Notes: a model not told the origin generated them from the letters alone. A DNA stretch of 64,000 nucleotides from Litoribacter ruber (GCF_018500185.1 NZ_JAHBGI010000002.1:434001-498000); one strand, 5' to 3'. Counted from the stretch's first letter, positions 16,201 to 25,861 are shown. Translations and numbers: made by a program.

Positions 16201-17190
16201 ATGAAAACACTTTTCTTCAGCGCCAAACCATATGACAGGGATTTCTTCACCCGCCAAAACCAAAACCACAACTTCCAGCTTGAATTTATTGACGAGCCCC
16301 TCAACCACCACACCGCAGTGCTGGCCCAGGGCTATGATGCTGTCTGTATCTTTGTTAACGACAGTGCCGATGCTGAGGTGTTGGACATACTCGCACAACA
16401 GGGCGTAAAGCTGATCGCCCTCCGCAGCGCCGGTTATAACCATGTGGATCTTTCCAAGGCAAAGGAACTGGGAATTAAAGTGGTGCGGGTGCCGGCCTAT
16501 TCCCCCTACTCTGTGGCCGAACATACCATCGCGCTGATCCTGACCATCAACCGAAAAACCCACCGGGCTTACAATAGGGTTCGGGAAGGGAACTTTGCCC
16601 TGAACGGCCTGATGGGATTTGACCTGAAGGGGAAAACCGTTGGACTGATCGGACTGGGTAAAATTGGGATCGCCACTGCAAAAATCCTGCTCGGATTTGG
16701 CTGCAGGGTACTGGGATTTGATGTGGAAAAATCTGAGGAGGTGGAAAAACTCGGCGTGGAGTATGCCGGCCTGGACGAGCTATATGCCCAATCCGATATT
16801 GTGTCCCTACATTGCCCGCTGACACCCCAGACCCATCACATCATCCACACCGATTCGATTGGAAAAATGAAAAAGGGCGTAATGCTCATCAACACCAGCC
16901 GTGGGGCACTGGTGGACACCCAAGCGGTAATCCAGGCCCTCAAAAGCGGACAAATCAAATATCTGGGCATCGATGTTTACGAGGAAGAAGCAGACCTGTT
17001 TTTCGAGGACCTTTCCGACAAAGTCATCCAGGATGATGTGTTCATGCGCCTCTTGTCCTTTAACAATGTCTTGATCACAGGACACCAGGCCTTTTTCACA
17101 GAAGATGCCATGCTGGAAATATCGAAGGTCACCCTGTCCAACATTTCGAGCTTTATCAAGGGAGGGGAATTGGAAAATGAGGTTCACTGA
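16201..17190 (+). CDS. ldhA: D-lactate dehydrogenase (LdhA type)
   Basis: The 329-aa NAD-dependent 2-hydroxyacid dehydrogenase interconverts pyruvate and D-lactate in the cytoplasm. The catalytic core is visible: LRSAGYNHVDL near 75-84, the NAD motif GLGKIG (151-156), the TSRG arginine block, the Glu-containing DVYEEEADLF, and the His of GHQAFFT near the C-terminus. The stretch YEEEADLFFEDLSD is typical of the fermentative LdhA branch rather than phosphoglycerate dehydrogenases. A lactate permease gene starts 14 bp after its stop, so a lactate uptake/export unit is likely. Confidence 0.92.
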   Translation: MKTLFFSAKPYDRDFFTRQNQNHNFQLEFIDEPLNHHTAVLAQGYDAVCIFVNDSADAEVLDILAQQGVKLIALRSAGYNHVDLSKAKELGIKVVRVPAYSPYSVAEHTIALILTINRKTHRAYNRVREGNFALNGLMGFDLKGKTVGLIGLGKIGIATAKILLGFGCRVLGFDVEKSEEVEKLGVEYAGLDELYAQSDIVSLHCPLTPQTHHIIHTDSIGKMKKGVMLINTSRGALVDTQAVIQALKSGQIKYLGIDVYEEEADLFFEDLSDKVIQDDVFMRLLSFNNVLITGHQAFFTEDAMLEISKVTLSNISSFIKGGELENEVH

Positions 17191-17204
17191 TTGCCCTGAA
17201 GCCT

Positions 17205-18653
17205 ATGATGCCTGTACTTTCCTTTTTGCCTATAGCATTGCTCATTGTGCTTTCTCTTACTAGGAATGTAAAGGAGGCGGTATTTGTGGTCTTTGCAGTC
17301 ACTACTTTGCTTTTCTTTTACTGGGGCCGGGGACTTGCCGAATATTCAGGGACACTTGTCGTATCGGCTTTCACCACCCTCAACATTCTCATGATCGTTT
17401 TTGGGGCGGCCTTTCTTTTTCACATCATGGAGAAAAACGGCTTGATAGCCAAAATCAGCAGCTCGGTGGCAGAAATGCACCCGGCTAACGAAATGCGTTT
17501 TTTCCTCTTGGCACTTGGCCTTACCGGTTTTTTTGAAGGTGTGGCAGGCTTTGGCACTCCCGGAGCGATCGTTCCACTGCTCCTTATCGCGCTTGGATAC
17601 AACGCGGTATTATCAGTGGCCGTGGTACTCCTGTTCAACGGACTTTTTGCCATCTTCGGCGCCATAGGCACCCCATTGATCATTGGCATCCAGTTGCCCC
17701 TACAGCTCAGTGACGAATTGATTTTCGATATTGGCATAATCTCGGCCCTGGTATCCGTATTGACCGTTTTCCTTTGGCTTTTTTACGTTTTCAGGGTGTT
17801 TAGGAAGAAAGGTTATGAGTTGAGGCACAAAAAACAGGTCATACTTCTTTATGGGTTATTTGCTGCCCCTTTCTGTTTTTTTGCCTGGGTGGCCCCTGAA
17901 CTGGCAACGGTATTGGGCTCCCTGATCATGTTGACGCTTGCGGTCCTACTCTTCAAGCAGAAAAACACAAAAATAAGCATCAGGCCTTGGCTGCCTTATC
18001 TTTTCCTGGCGTTCCTGCTACTGCTTCCCCGCATGTTCCTGCCACTGAGAACCTTCATCGGATGGGAGATTGCTTTCCTAAGCCTGTTCCAAACTGAAAT
18101 CGGAACAGTGTTTAGGCCACTACAGACCCCACTTGTGCCATTTTTGGCTACCGGCATGATGGTAGCTTTGAGATACGGGAATTTGGACCTTGGGATCAAG
18201 GTACCCCTCCAAAAAACCGGAAGGGTTCTGGTAGTCCTCTTCCCCTCCATCGTCATTGCCCAACTGATGATCCAATCGGGTGGGGAAAACCCATCCATGG
18301 TGGCCCATATCGCCGGCACCCTGGCAGAAACGGGTCAGTTTTATCCCCTGATTTCTCCCTTTCTGGGCCTTACCGGGACATTCATTACCGGCAGCACCAC
18401 GGTTTCGAATATAGTATTCGCTCCCTCTCAACTGGAAACGGCCAGGGCTATAGGTCTACCCGTAGAACTCATCCTTGCCCAGCAGCATGCCGGGGCAGCA
18501 CTGGGAAATGCCGTGTCACTTTTCAACATCATCGCCGCAGCCGCCATCGCCAGTCTGCACAATTACAAAGAAGTGTTGAAACTAACCTTACTCCCGGTGG
18601 TCATTGGTGGGATAGTAATAGGAATTGTGGGGTATTTTCTGGTAGTGGTTTAA
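17205..18653 (+). CDS. lctP: Lactate permease, LctP/LldP family
   Basis: A 482-aa inner-membrane protein with about 12 or more hydrophobic helices. The LctP signature EGVAGFGTPGAIVPL lies near residues 106-120, with a second family motif GLTGTFITGSTTVSNIVFAP in the C-terminal half. It moves lactate (or glycolate) with protons. It is 14 bp downstream of the D-lactate dehydrogenase, supporting D-lactate as a physiological substrate. Two adjacent ATG codons (17205, 17208) are possible starts. No terminator is obvious after it. Confidence 0.92.
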   Translation: MMPVLSFLPIALLIVLSLTRNVKEAVFVVFAVTTLLFFYWGRGLAEYSGTLVVSAFTTLNILMIVFGAAFLFHIMEKNGLIAKISSSVAEMHPANEMRFFLLALGLTGFFEGVAGFGTPGAIVPLLLIALGYNAVLSVAVVLLFNGLFAIFGAIGTPLIIGIQLPLQLSDELIFDIGIISALVSVLTVFLWLFYVFRVFRKKGYELRHKKQVILLYGLFAAPFCFFAWVAPELATVLGSLIMLTLAVLLFKQKNTKISIRPWLPYLFLAFLLLLPRMFLPLRTFIGWEIAFLSLFQTEIGTVFRPLQTPLVPFLATGMMVALRYGNLDLGIKVPLQKTGRVLVVLFPSIVIAQLMIQSGGENPSMVAHIAGTLAETGQFYPLISPFLGLTGTFITGSTTVSNIVFAPSQLETARAIGLPVELILAQQHAGAALGNAVSLFNIIAAAAIASLHNYKEVLKLTLLPVVIGGIVIGIVGYFLVVV

Positions 18654-19545
18654 TTTAGCAGCTTCGCTTATTTTCCAGCTCTTTTGCTCTACACTTTGTG
18701 GGTATGTTCTTTCTACAAAATACCTCAAATCAGCCCGGTGTTATCAGGTTTTTTAGACAGGTCAGCACAATTTATTATTAGGAAAAACAGCAGTTCAACC
18801 CTTTATCAAATTAAAAACAACACTAAGTGAAGGGGAAAACTTCATGATCTTATTCGACCATACTGAAGTCATTTGTTCTCTAAAAAACCTGCCCGGTTAC
18901 CTTCTTCAATTTGTCTTCTTGGCAGGTTAAGGGGAGCGGCACTCTAAGGCCCTTCTGTACCAATTGAGACTAATACTGTATTCCTACTCTGCCCATCTTA
19001 CCCCTAAACATGGTATGGATAAGGTACGGATTAGGTATGGACAAGCAGTACATTTGGGATAACCGGGCATGCGAGGATACCTAGCTTAGCCCTAACTCAA
19101 TATCCCTATAAGGTCCCTATAATGTCCCTATAAATTCCCTGTAAGGTCACTATAGGGAAAAAGACTGGAGACGGAAGACTGAAACTCCTTCTCGGAATGA
19201 AAAGGAGGCACAGACCGGACTGGGCGCCTAGGGGAGAGAGAAATGGGTCAATAAGTCGCACTAAGTTAAAATGGAAGTCGCAGAAAGTTCACTGCTTTAA
19301 AAACTTTGTGGTAATCTGTGAAATCTGTGTTTTTTTTCACAGAGAATCTCATAATTTGGGCACGGAGGATCACAGTGTATAAAAACAAAAAAATCCCAGT
19401 CTCCTCAGTGCACCTCTGTGAAAACCTCAGTGGAACTCTGTGATAAAAATCCCCTCAGCAGAACAAAATGGCTACTCACCAAGCTTGTTGCCTTGCGGTG
19501 TACTTTGTACTTAGTACCTAGTACTTAGTACCTAGTACTTTGTAC
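18654..19545. repeat. Repeat-rich 0.9-kb non-coding region with 11-bp tandem repeats
   Basis: No credible gene. Three head-to-tail 11-mers related to GGTATGGATAA lie at 19012-19044, and five 11-mers related to TCCCTATAAGG at 19103-19157. A tract GACTGGAGACGGAAGAC near 19164 matches, inverted and with one change, the sequence near 7820. From 19270 to 19440 are several CACAGA/TCTGTG-type fragments (GAAATCTGTG, CTCTGTGAAAAC, CTCTGTGATAAAA), and from about 19498 to 19545 a run of TAGTACCTAGTACTT repeats like that at the left edge of the window. Confidence 0.7.
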
Positions 19546-19582
19546 AAAAAAAATACCCCAGGGACATCGCGTCCCCGAGGTA
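19546..19582 (-). terminator. Terminator of the 19.6-kb lipoprotein gene
   Basis: Read on the minus strand, an 11-bp stem with G-U pairs (ACCTCGGGGAC with GTCCCTGGGGT, loop GCGAT) is followed by eight T. Confidence 0.7.
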
Positions 19583-19611
19583 AGCGTAAGTAGCTTAAAA
19601 AATCTAAGCTG

Positions 19612-20205
19612 TCAGTCATCGTCCACTTCAATGACTCCCAGATCTTCCACAAACCCTTTAAAGGTCCCCTGTACAGCAACCCGAGTTGCGTTATCCAATA
19701 GGTTGGCAAATGTCAAAGCTAGATTTCCTTCTACATATTCCCTTCCCCCAATAGTCCTCCTCTGATCAATGGTGAAGGTTCCACCTGTTTCTTCCCCGTA
19801 AGTCATATATACAGCTGAACTCCCAGTCAAGGTAAGTGAGGCATAAAATCCCTCAGTAGGATCGTCGTCTTCCGTCCAAGCGGGAATGGTATGACTTCCG
19901 GGAGCAAAATTAAATGGCTGGGACATCATACGGCTTATGTTCAACACATAAGTGTCGGGATCCTCATCAGCCAGCACTATGGTCATAAAATACCCCCCGT
20001 CACTTGTGGTAGCTTTACCTACAAATGTCTCCCCTACCTTTCTCCCAGTCTCAGCACCTGAAAAGGTCAGGTCAGATACAGAAAGGGTTTCCTCATCCTC
20101 ATCGCGCAGTATGGGTTCCTCATCGTCACTACTGCTACAGCCTATGATCAGGGCTCCCATCAGCAGCCCTGTCATGTAGAATTTCAATTTGTTTAGTGCT
20201 TTCAT
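19612..20205 (-). CDS. Predicted lipoprotein, unknown function
   Basis: The 197-aa product has a strong lipobox (LIIGC, Cys23) followed by a Ser/Asp/Glu-rich tether (SSSDDEEPILRDEDEET), the usual form of Bacteroidota surface lipoproteins. The remainder is predicted beta-rich with strands such as GYFMTIVLADE and FYASLTLTGSSAVYMTYG, and a stretch VEGNLALTFANLL. I do not assign a family. It has its own terminator. The next gene upstream on the same strand encodes a small barrel protein 59 bp away, so co-transcription is possible. Confidence 0.75.
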   Translation of the reverse strand: MKALNKLKFYMTGLLMGALIIGCSSSDDEEPILRDEDEETLSVSDLTFSGAETGRKVGETFVGKATTSDGGYFMTIVLADEDPDTYVLNISRMMSQPFNFAPGSHTIPAWTEDDDPTEGFYASLTLTGSSAVYMTYGEETGGTFTIDQRRTIGGREYVEGNLALTFANLLDNATRVAVQGTFKGFVEDLGVIEVDDD

Positions 20206-20264
20206 TTTTCATCATAAAAAGTGTTTTTTTTCCTCATCTTACCTCTTTATGCTTAGGGCCTTCG

Positions 20265-20777
20265 TCAAAACTCGACGGGAAGCCTATAAGCCACCCTTAA
20301 ACCAAGCGTATTGAATCCGGTCCCATATCCCTGATATCGGACGGAGAAATCGAAATCTTCGTATAAGAAACCTCCCCCGATGGCTACCGAACCGTTCAGC
20401 GTGCTGCCGGAGGCCCCAAAACCCTCTACTCGGAATGCACTGTTGACAATGGCCAAGCCCAGCTGGGCCTCTCCATAAAAGCTTTCAAAGTGGTGCCTAT
20501 AACCTCCCATGATAGGGATCATGCTGACCCCGCCATTTACCGTGCTGCTGCCTTGGTAGCCGTGGCGGATAAAACCCAGGGTGGCACTGACTTGACCAGC
20601 TTCCCCTACCCCATACAAGCCCTTGGCGGTGGCACCAATCCCCACTGACATCCAGCTGCTCTGGATACCAACTGGAAGACCCACTTCCAAACCGGCGTTC
20701 AGTGAGTTATTGTCTTTTTGAGCATAAAGTGATAGAGATAAAACAAAAAAGAATGCGGTTGCTAATAGTTTTTTCAT
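20265..20777 (-). CDS. Small predicted outer-membrane beta-barrel protein
   Basis: The 170-aa protein has a signal peptide (cleavage near residue 19, SLYAQ|KDNN) and short alternating strands with Gly turns (LNAGLEVGLPVGIQ, GEAQLGLAIVN, SVAIGGGFLYEDFDFSVRYQG). It ends in LGLRVAYRLPVEF, a typical C-terminal Phe strand of an eight-stranded barrel. The role is unknown. It is divergent from the LytS-type kinase gene across about 210 bp. Confidence 0.7.
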   Translation of the reverse strand: MKKLLATAFFFVLSLSLYAQKDNNSLNAGLEVGLPVGIQSSWMSVGIGATAKGLYGVGEAGQVSATLGFIRHGYQGSSTVNGGVSMIPIMGGYRHHFESFYGEAQLGLAIVNSAFRVEGFGASGSTLNGSVAIGGGFLYEDFDFSVRYQGYGTGFNTLGLRVAYRLPVEF

Positions 20778-20990
20778 GACAAAATGGATTCAGTTTCGAA
20801 AAATTGTTTAGGTAAATTTGGCCAACTTTCAGCAGTAGCTCAATAGCGGTTGAGTATTCAGCAGCTTTGACCACCCAAAGGCCAGTTTTCACTGAGTATT
20901 AAGCTATACCCCCATCCTTAAACAGTTTATAAGTTGATTACCAACCTGTTATTTAGTAACTTTATCCATATCATTAATCAAAATTTTTCA

Positions 20991-23003
20991 ATGAGATACT
21001 TTTTCATTTTATCTTTTCTGATAATCCCAATATCCCTTCATGCCCAAGTGGACAGCTTGAGGCAGGAACTCCAGCATGCCCAAAACAATAATGACAGTGT
21101 CAGCCTGCTGATCGATATTTCCAGGGCTATCCACAAGGCAAAACATGATGAATCTGAGGAATTGTCCCTGGCCAGAAAAGCCCTTAGCTTAGCCGATAAG
21201 GAAGATACCCTATTATATAGCCGCGCGCTTGACAACATAGGGCTGCTTCACCGCTATCATCAGAACTATACCCAGGCCTTTGATCTACATGCGAAAGCAT
21301 TCAAACTGAGTCAGGCGGCTTCTCTGGAGCCAATTTATCAAATGATTTTTGCCAACAATGCAGGAGTGGCCGCCAGATATGATCAGGCTTTTGACCAGGC
21401 AATTTCCCACTATCTGGAAGCCCTCAAAATCGCCGAAAGGGAAAGTGACCTAAAAAACATTGCCATCAGTTGCAATGGACTGGGCAACACTTACAGCTAT
21501 ATCAAGGGAAAGGAGGATCTGGCCCTCTCCTATTTTCAAAGGTCCCTAGAAGCCGAATTGGAAAGGGACAACAGCTTGGGGGTGGCGATGAATTATCTTT
21601 CCATAAGTGACCACTACACCAACTTGGAGGATTTCCCAAAATCAAGGGAGTATCTAGAAAAGCTTTTGAAACTTAATGAGGAGCGGAAGTACACCTTCGG
21701 TCTGGCGATCACGTATGAATATCTGGGCCATAATTATTTTTCCGAAGGAAAGGACTTGAACAAAGCGAACCGCTATTTCCAGCGTTCAATTGAGCTGTTT
21801 GACAAACTTGGGAACAAGCACAAAACGGCCGGTTTGCTCAATAGCAAGGCCTCCCTGCTTCAAAAGCTGGGTGATACCGGGGAAGCGGCAAGATTGTATG
21901 AAAAGTCGCTTGACATTTCCACCTCCATGTCACTGAAAGCCCTTGCCCATAGCAATGCTTTGGGACTTTCACAGATTATGGAGGAAAATCAGGATTATGG
22001 GCAGGCCCTTCATTATTTCAAACTTGCTGAGGCCTATAAAGACAGCATCAACCTGCACGAACAAGAGACGCAAATCGCTGCCCTCACCCGACAGTATGAT
22101 CTGGAGAAAAAGGAAAACCAAATTGAGCTTTTGGAAAAAGACAAGGACTTGCAGCAGGCAGAGCTTGCTGCCCAAGGGGAAAAATTGAAGAAGCATCAGG
22201 CTTTCCTTTTCACCCTTTCCATTTTTTTATTGGCCTTGATCCTAGTCAGCACACTTATTTACAGAAATGCCAAACACCGAAAGCAGGCCGAAAAACTGAT
22301 CCAAGAGCAGGAAAAAATGAGGTTCAAAGCAGAATATGAACGCAACCTGTTACAGGCTGAAATCCTGGTCACCAGACTGCAGATGAACCCACATTTTCTG
22401 TTCAACTGCCTCAATGCCATTAAATATTTAATTCAACTGGAGGACTATAAGACCGCTAAAGAATACTTGGTTGTCTTCAGCAGGTTTGTCAGGAAAGTGC
22501 TTGAAACCAGCCAAAACCCCTTGATCAGCCTTAGCGAAGAGTTGAAGCTGGTCAGCCAATATTTACAGCTGGAAAAAATCAGGTTTGATGACCATTTCAC
22601 CTATTGTTTGAACCATGGGAGTTTAGATAAAGATGAACTGAACTCAATTTCCATCCCCCCTTTACTTTTACAGCCATTTGTGGAGAATGCCATCTGGCAC
22701 GGGTTGCTGAAAAGTGAAAAGCCCGAAAAAAGGATTTCCATAGAAATCACCCATACCGCAGAAGGCTATGAGATTTGCATCACCGATAATGGTGTGGGCA
22801 GGCGGAAAAACTCTTCCAATGAACACACCAGCCTGGGTACTAAAATCACCCAAGACAGGATCGATCTTTTCAACCAATCCAACCAGTGGCAAATAGATTT
22901 TACCATCCACGATCTTGCAGAGGGAACGAAGGTTTGCATTTTATTGAAATCGAAAACACTCAATACTAAAAACCAACTACATGAATATAGCTCTATTGGA
23001 TGA
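20991..23003 (+). CDS. TPR-containing LytS/YehU-type histidine kinase
   Basis: I start the protein at ATG 20991, because this gives a signal peptide (MRYFFILSFLIIPISLHAQ). A longer frame from 20934 would bury it. The 670-aa product has about seven tetratricopeptide-type repeats (to about residue 365), a coiled coil, one membrane helix (about 404-424) and a cytoplasmic His_kinase domain with phospho-acceptor motif QMNPHFLFNCLNAI (His468). The ATPase part contains PPLLLQPFVENAIWHGL and DNGVGR. Sensor TPRs would lie in the periplasm. It overlaps the start of a LytTR response-regulator gene by 23 bp, so the two form a translationally coupled pair. Confidence 0.92.
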   Translation: MRYFFILSFLIIPISLHAQVDSLRQELQHAQNNNDSVSLLIDISRAIHKAKHDESEELSLARKALSLADKEDTLLYSRALDNIGLLHRYHQNYTQAFDLHAKAFKLSQAASLEPIYQMIFANNAGVAARYDQAFDQAISHYLEALKIAERESDLKNIAISCNGLGNTYSYIKGKEDLALSYFQRSLEAELERDNSLGVAMNYLSISDHYTNLEDFPKSREYLEKLLKLNEERKYTFGLAITYEYLGHNYFSEGKDLNKANRYFQRSIELFDKLGNKHKTAGLLNSKASLLQKLGDTGEAARLYEKSLDISTSMSLKALAHSNALGLSQIMEENQDYGQALHYFKLAEAYKDSINLHEQETQIAALTRQYDLEKKENQIELLEKDKDLQQAELAAQGEKLKKHQAFLFTLSIFLLALILVSTLIYRNAKHRKQAEKLIQEQEKMRFKAEYERNLLQAEILVTRLQMNPHFLFNCLNAIKYLIQLEDYKTAKEYLVVFSRFVRKVLETSQNPLISLSEELKLVSQYLQLEKIRFDDHFTYCLNHGSLDKDELNSISIPPLLLQPFVENAIWHGLLKSEKPEKRISIEITHTAEGYEICITDNGVGRRKNSSNEHTSLGTKITQDRIDLFNQSNQWQIDFTIHDLAEGTKVCILLKSKTLNTKNQLHEYSSIG

Positions 23004-23742
23004 TGAAAAACACTGTTTGGAAAGCTTGGCTTTGGACCTAAAGCAGGTAGCTCCCGAGGCAGAAATAGTATTTAAGAGTACCAAGCCGGAGAAAGCTTTG
23101 GAAAAAATCCCAGACTTGGAAGTGGATTTACTTTTTTTGGATGTCCAAATGCCTAAGCTGAACGGTTTTGAGTTCTTGGAGCAACTCGCCCCCAATGTGC
23201 CGGATGTGATTTTTACCACCGCATATAGCCGTTATGCCATTCAGGCTTTCAGGTACCATGCGTTCAATTACCTACTCAAGCCAATAGATGAAAAAGAGCT
23301 GGCCACTGTGGTCGATCATTGGCGGCAAAAGCGGGAACGGGATAGACTGTTTCAGGAAACCACTATTGAAGGGCTTTTGGAGAAAATGAAAAGAGATGGC
23401 ATTTTTCAAAGCAAGATTGCGGTTCCCGTATTTGATGGTTATGAATTCATAGAAATCAAGGATATTCTATTTTGCCGAAGTGAGAGCAATTATACCACAT
23501 TTTTTTTGGAGAACGATGGTCAAATCCTGATCTGCAAAACCTTGAAAGAGGTGGAATCCATATTGAACAAGCACCATTTTATCAGGATCCACCAAAGCTA
23601 CCTTGTCAACCCACACCACATGACCAAGTTTCAACGCAGTGATGGTGGATATGTGATCATGAAAAACGGAGAGAAGATCAAGGTCAGCTCCCAGAAAAAG
23701 GATTTGGTCACGGGGTTCTTTGAAACTGTGAGGAAGAACTGA
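22981..23742 (+). CDS. LytTR-family response regulator
   Basis: The 253-aa protein has an N-terminal receiver (acidic residues in LLDDE, phospho-acceptor Asp54 in LLFLDVQMPKLNG, Thr in TTAYS, Lys in NYLLKPID) and a C-terminal LytTR DNA-binding domain (about 145-250) with IEIKDILFCRSESNYTTF and HFIRIHQSYLVN. It is the partner of the overlapping TPR/LytS-type kinase. Its target genes cannot be read from this window. Confidence 0.93.
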   Translation: MNIALLDDEKHCLESLALDLKQVAPEAEIVFKSTKPEKALEKIPDLEVDLLFLDVQMPKLNGFEFLEQLAPNVPDVIFTTAYSRYAIQAFRYHAFNYLLKPIDEKELATVVDHWRQKRERDRLFQETTIEGLLEKMKRDGIFQSKIAVPVFDGYEFIEIKDILFCRSESNYTTFFLENDGQILICKTLKEVESILNKHHFIRIHQSYLVNPHHMTKFQRSDGGYVIMKNGEKIKVSSQKKDLVTGFFETVRKN

Positions 23743-23751
23743 AGATTGAAT

Positions 23752-23980
23752 TTAACCACAAAGACCCAGAGGCTCAGAGAAAAAAAAAATTATATTTTGA
23801 CATATAAGTCTTTTACTTTGATTCGCAGGACGGAATACCGATGTCTTGGCGCCCTTTGCGGTTAAAATAGACCCGCATATTGGATATTGTGAGATAAAAA
23901 ATCTAACCGCAAAGACAGGAAGGTCACAAAGAGTTTAAGTTCAAAAACTTTGCGAACCTTGGCGCCCTTTGCGGTTAAAA
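23752..23980. repeat. Two small inverted-end repeats (TTAACCGCAAAG...CTTTGCGGTTAA)
   Basis: Element 1 (23752-23866) begins TTAACCACAAAGAC and ends CTTTGCGGTTAA. Element 2 (about 23903-23978) begins CTAACCGCAAAGAC and ends CTTTGCGGTTAA. The right ends are identical over 23 bp (starting CTTGGCGCCC at 23845 and 23958). They look like short non-autonomous palindromic elements. Related GGCGCAAAG fragments sit in the tRNA-Pro array. Confidence 0.65.
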
Positions 23981-24038
23981 ATCACCCCGCCATCTGTTTT
24001 CCATAGGTTTTTTAGGGTAATTTTTGCAGTTTAGTAGG

Positions 24039-25763
24039 ATGAAGGAAGACTTGCCAGAATCGATAGCCTCCGAGATTTTAAAAGCATATAACACCTACAT
24101 CGACACTTTCAACGCCCTGACCACTTTGGCCTCTGAACTTTTTAGGCGCAAGGACTGGAAGCGCATGCAGGAAAACCACCTACGCAGACTTAGACTATAT
24201 AAGGATGAAGTCAGGGATTCAAAGCTCCGCATTTTGGATCAGTTGGATGGCCAAAAGAACAAACTTTTCTGGAAAAAAGTCAAAGAAAGATATAGGCTTC
24301 AAATTGCGGAACTCAAGGACCGGGAGCTGGCAGAGACCTATTTCAACAGCGTGATCCGCAAAACTGTACCGGGAGTATCGGCAGAGGAAGACATCATGTT
24401 TGTCAGGGAAGGCTTTGACGCCTGTGACATCTACCCAAGCGAGCACCTTTTTTATAATTACCCGGCCGTATGGGGGTTGCAGCGGATTATCCGCAAAATA
24501 GTGGATGATTTCGATATGGGAGTTCCCCATCTGTCCAAGGAAAAAGACATACAGTTTCTGGTCAAAACAGTGCGGGAAGTTATCTTGAGTAGATATAAAG
24601 CTGATGATTTCACCACCACCCAAATTCTAAAAAGTGTATTCTACAGAAACAAGGCGGCTTACCTGGTGGGTCGTACTTATGTGGGCAGAAAGTGGATGCC
24701 TTTCATTATCCCCCTCCTTCACGGACCCAATGGGCTGTATGTGGACACCTTTATTTTCGACCCCAATATCATGTCTAACCTTTTCAGTTTTACGAGAAGC
24801 TATTTTATGGTCGAAACCGAGATTCCATCACAGCTGGTGGCTTTTCTCAAATCCATCCTTCCCCAGAAAAAGGTCCATGAACTTTACAATGCGATAGGCT
24901 TCAATAAACACGGAAAAACAGAGTTTTACAGGGATTTCCTTGCGCACCTTGAGCAGAGCGAGGATGAGTTTATTATTGCCAAAGGTATCAAGGGTATGGT
25001 AATGACTGTCTTTACTCTCCCTTCCTATGATATAGTATTTAAGCTGATAAAAGACCATTTTGAGCCGCCAAAAAACATGACGCGTCAGGAAGTGAGGGCG
25101 AAATACAAGTTGGTTTCCATGCACGACCGGGTCGGAAGAATGGCCGACACCCATGAATTTGAGGATTTCAAACTTCCGTTGAATAGGATCCACCCTGAGT
25201 TGCTGGAGGAATTGAAAAGCACCGTCAATTCCCTTGTCGAAATCAAAAAAGATACGTTAATCCTCAAGCACCTCTATACAGAAAGGCGAATGACTCCGCT
25301 GAATATTTATTTGGACACCTGCAATCACGAAGATGCAAAGGCCGCCGTCGAGGATTATGGGCGGTCCATACTGCAGCTTGCCCAGGCCAACATTTTCCCT
25401 GGGGACATGATGATCAAAAATTTCGGGGTGACCCGGCAGAAAAGGGTGGTATTTTATGATTATGATGAGATTGAATTTTTGACTGACATGAATTTCAGGA
25501 GGAAGCCAAAAGCAGAAACCTACGAACAGATATATGCTTCTGAACCCTGGTATGATATTGCCAAAAACGATGTATTTCCAGAAGATTTCAAGCGCTTCAT
25601 GATAGGAAGAGAGGACGTAAAGGAGCATTTTCAGGAGTTTCATGCTAAGCTATTCGACCCTGACCACTGGAATTCCATAAAAGATAGCATCCTGAAAGAG
25701 GAATTGCTACATGCCTTCCCGTATCCGAAAAGCATTAGATTCAGGCCCGAGGAGTTGGATTAA
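24039..25763 (+). CDS. aceK: Isocitrate dehydrogenase kinase/phosphatase
   Basis: A 574-aa protein matching AceK over its full length. AceK phosphorylates and dephosphorylates isocitrate dehydrogenase to direct carbon into the glyoxylate shunt. Recognisable blocks are the regulatory-half YLVGRTY, PLLHGPNGLYVDTF, the ATP-loop KGIKGMVMTVFTLPSYD, GRMADTHEFEDFKLP, IFPGDMMIKNFGVTR and YDYDEIEFL. I prefer ATG 24039; a TTG at 24024 would add five residues. It is a single gene behind a repeat region. No aceA/aceB is in view. The family is best known from Proteobacteria, so presence here suggests old transfer or a wider distribution. Confidence 0.93.
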   Translation: MKEDLPESIASEILKAYNTYIDTFNALTTLASELFRRKDWKRMQENHLRRLRLYKDEVRDSKLRILDQLDGQKNKLFWKKVKERYRLQIAELKDRELAETYFNSVIRKTVPGVSAEEDIMFVREGFDACDIYPSEHLFYNYPAVWGLQRIIRKIVDDFDMGVPHLSKEKDIQFLVKTVREVILSRYKADDFTTTQILKSVFYRNKAAYLVGRTYVGRKWMPFIIPLLHGPNGLYVDTFIFDPNIMSNLFSFTRSYFMVETEIPSQLVAFLKSILPQKKVHELYNAIGFNKHGKTEFYRDFLAHLEQSEDEFIIAKGIKGMVMTVFTLPSYDIVFKLIKDHFEPPKNMTRQEVRAKYKLVSMHDRVGRMADTHEFEDFKLPLNRIHPELLEELKSTVNSLVEIKKDTLILKHLYTERRMTPLNIYLDTCNHEDAKAAVEDYGRSILQLAQANIFPGDMMIKNFGVTRQKRVVFYDYDEIEFLTDMNFRRKPKAETYEQIYASEPWYDIAKNDVFPEDFKRFMIGREDVKEHFQEFHAKLFDPDHWNSIKDSILKEELLHAFPYPKSIRFRPEELD

Positions 25764-25777
25764 AGCCCTTCCCTCCC

Positions 25778-25795
25778 ATCACTGAAAACAGGGAT
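25778..25795. promoter_or_regulatory. Proposed operator copy 1 (salvage regulon)
   Basis: ATCACTGAAAACAGGGAT differs at one position from the perfect inverted repeat ATCCCT-N6-AGGGAT found before susC and the sugar-kinase gene. It lies 66 bp before the amidase start codon. Confidence 0.5.
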
Positions 25796-25861
25796 TTGTC
25801 AAAATCACTATGGAAGCCACGATTTTAAGCATTATTTTAGGATATCGAGACTTACCTATCT

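Noticed and set aside
19197-19382. 61-codon open frame in the 18.7-19.5 kb gap
   Set aside because: It is composed of dispersed intergenic repeat fragments.
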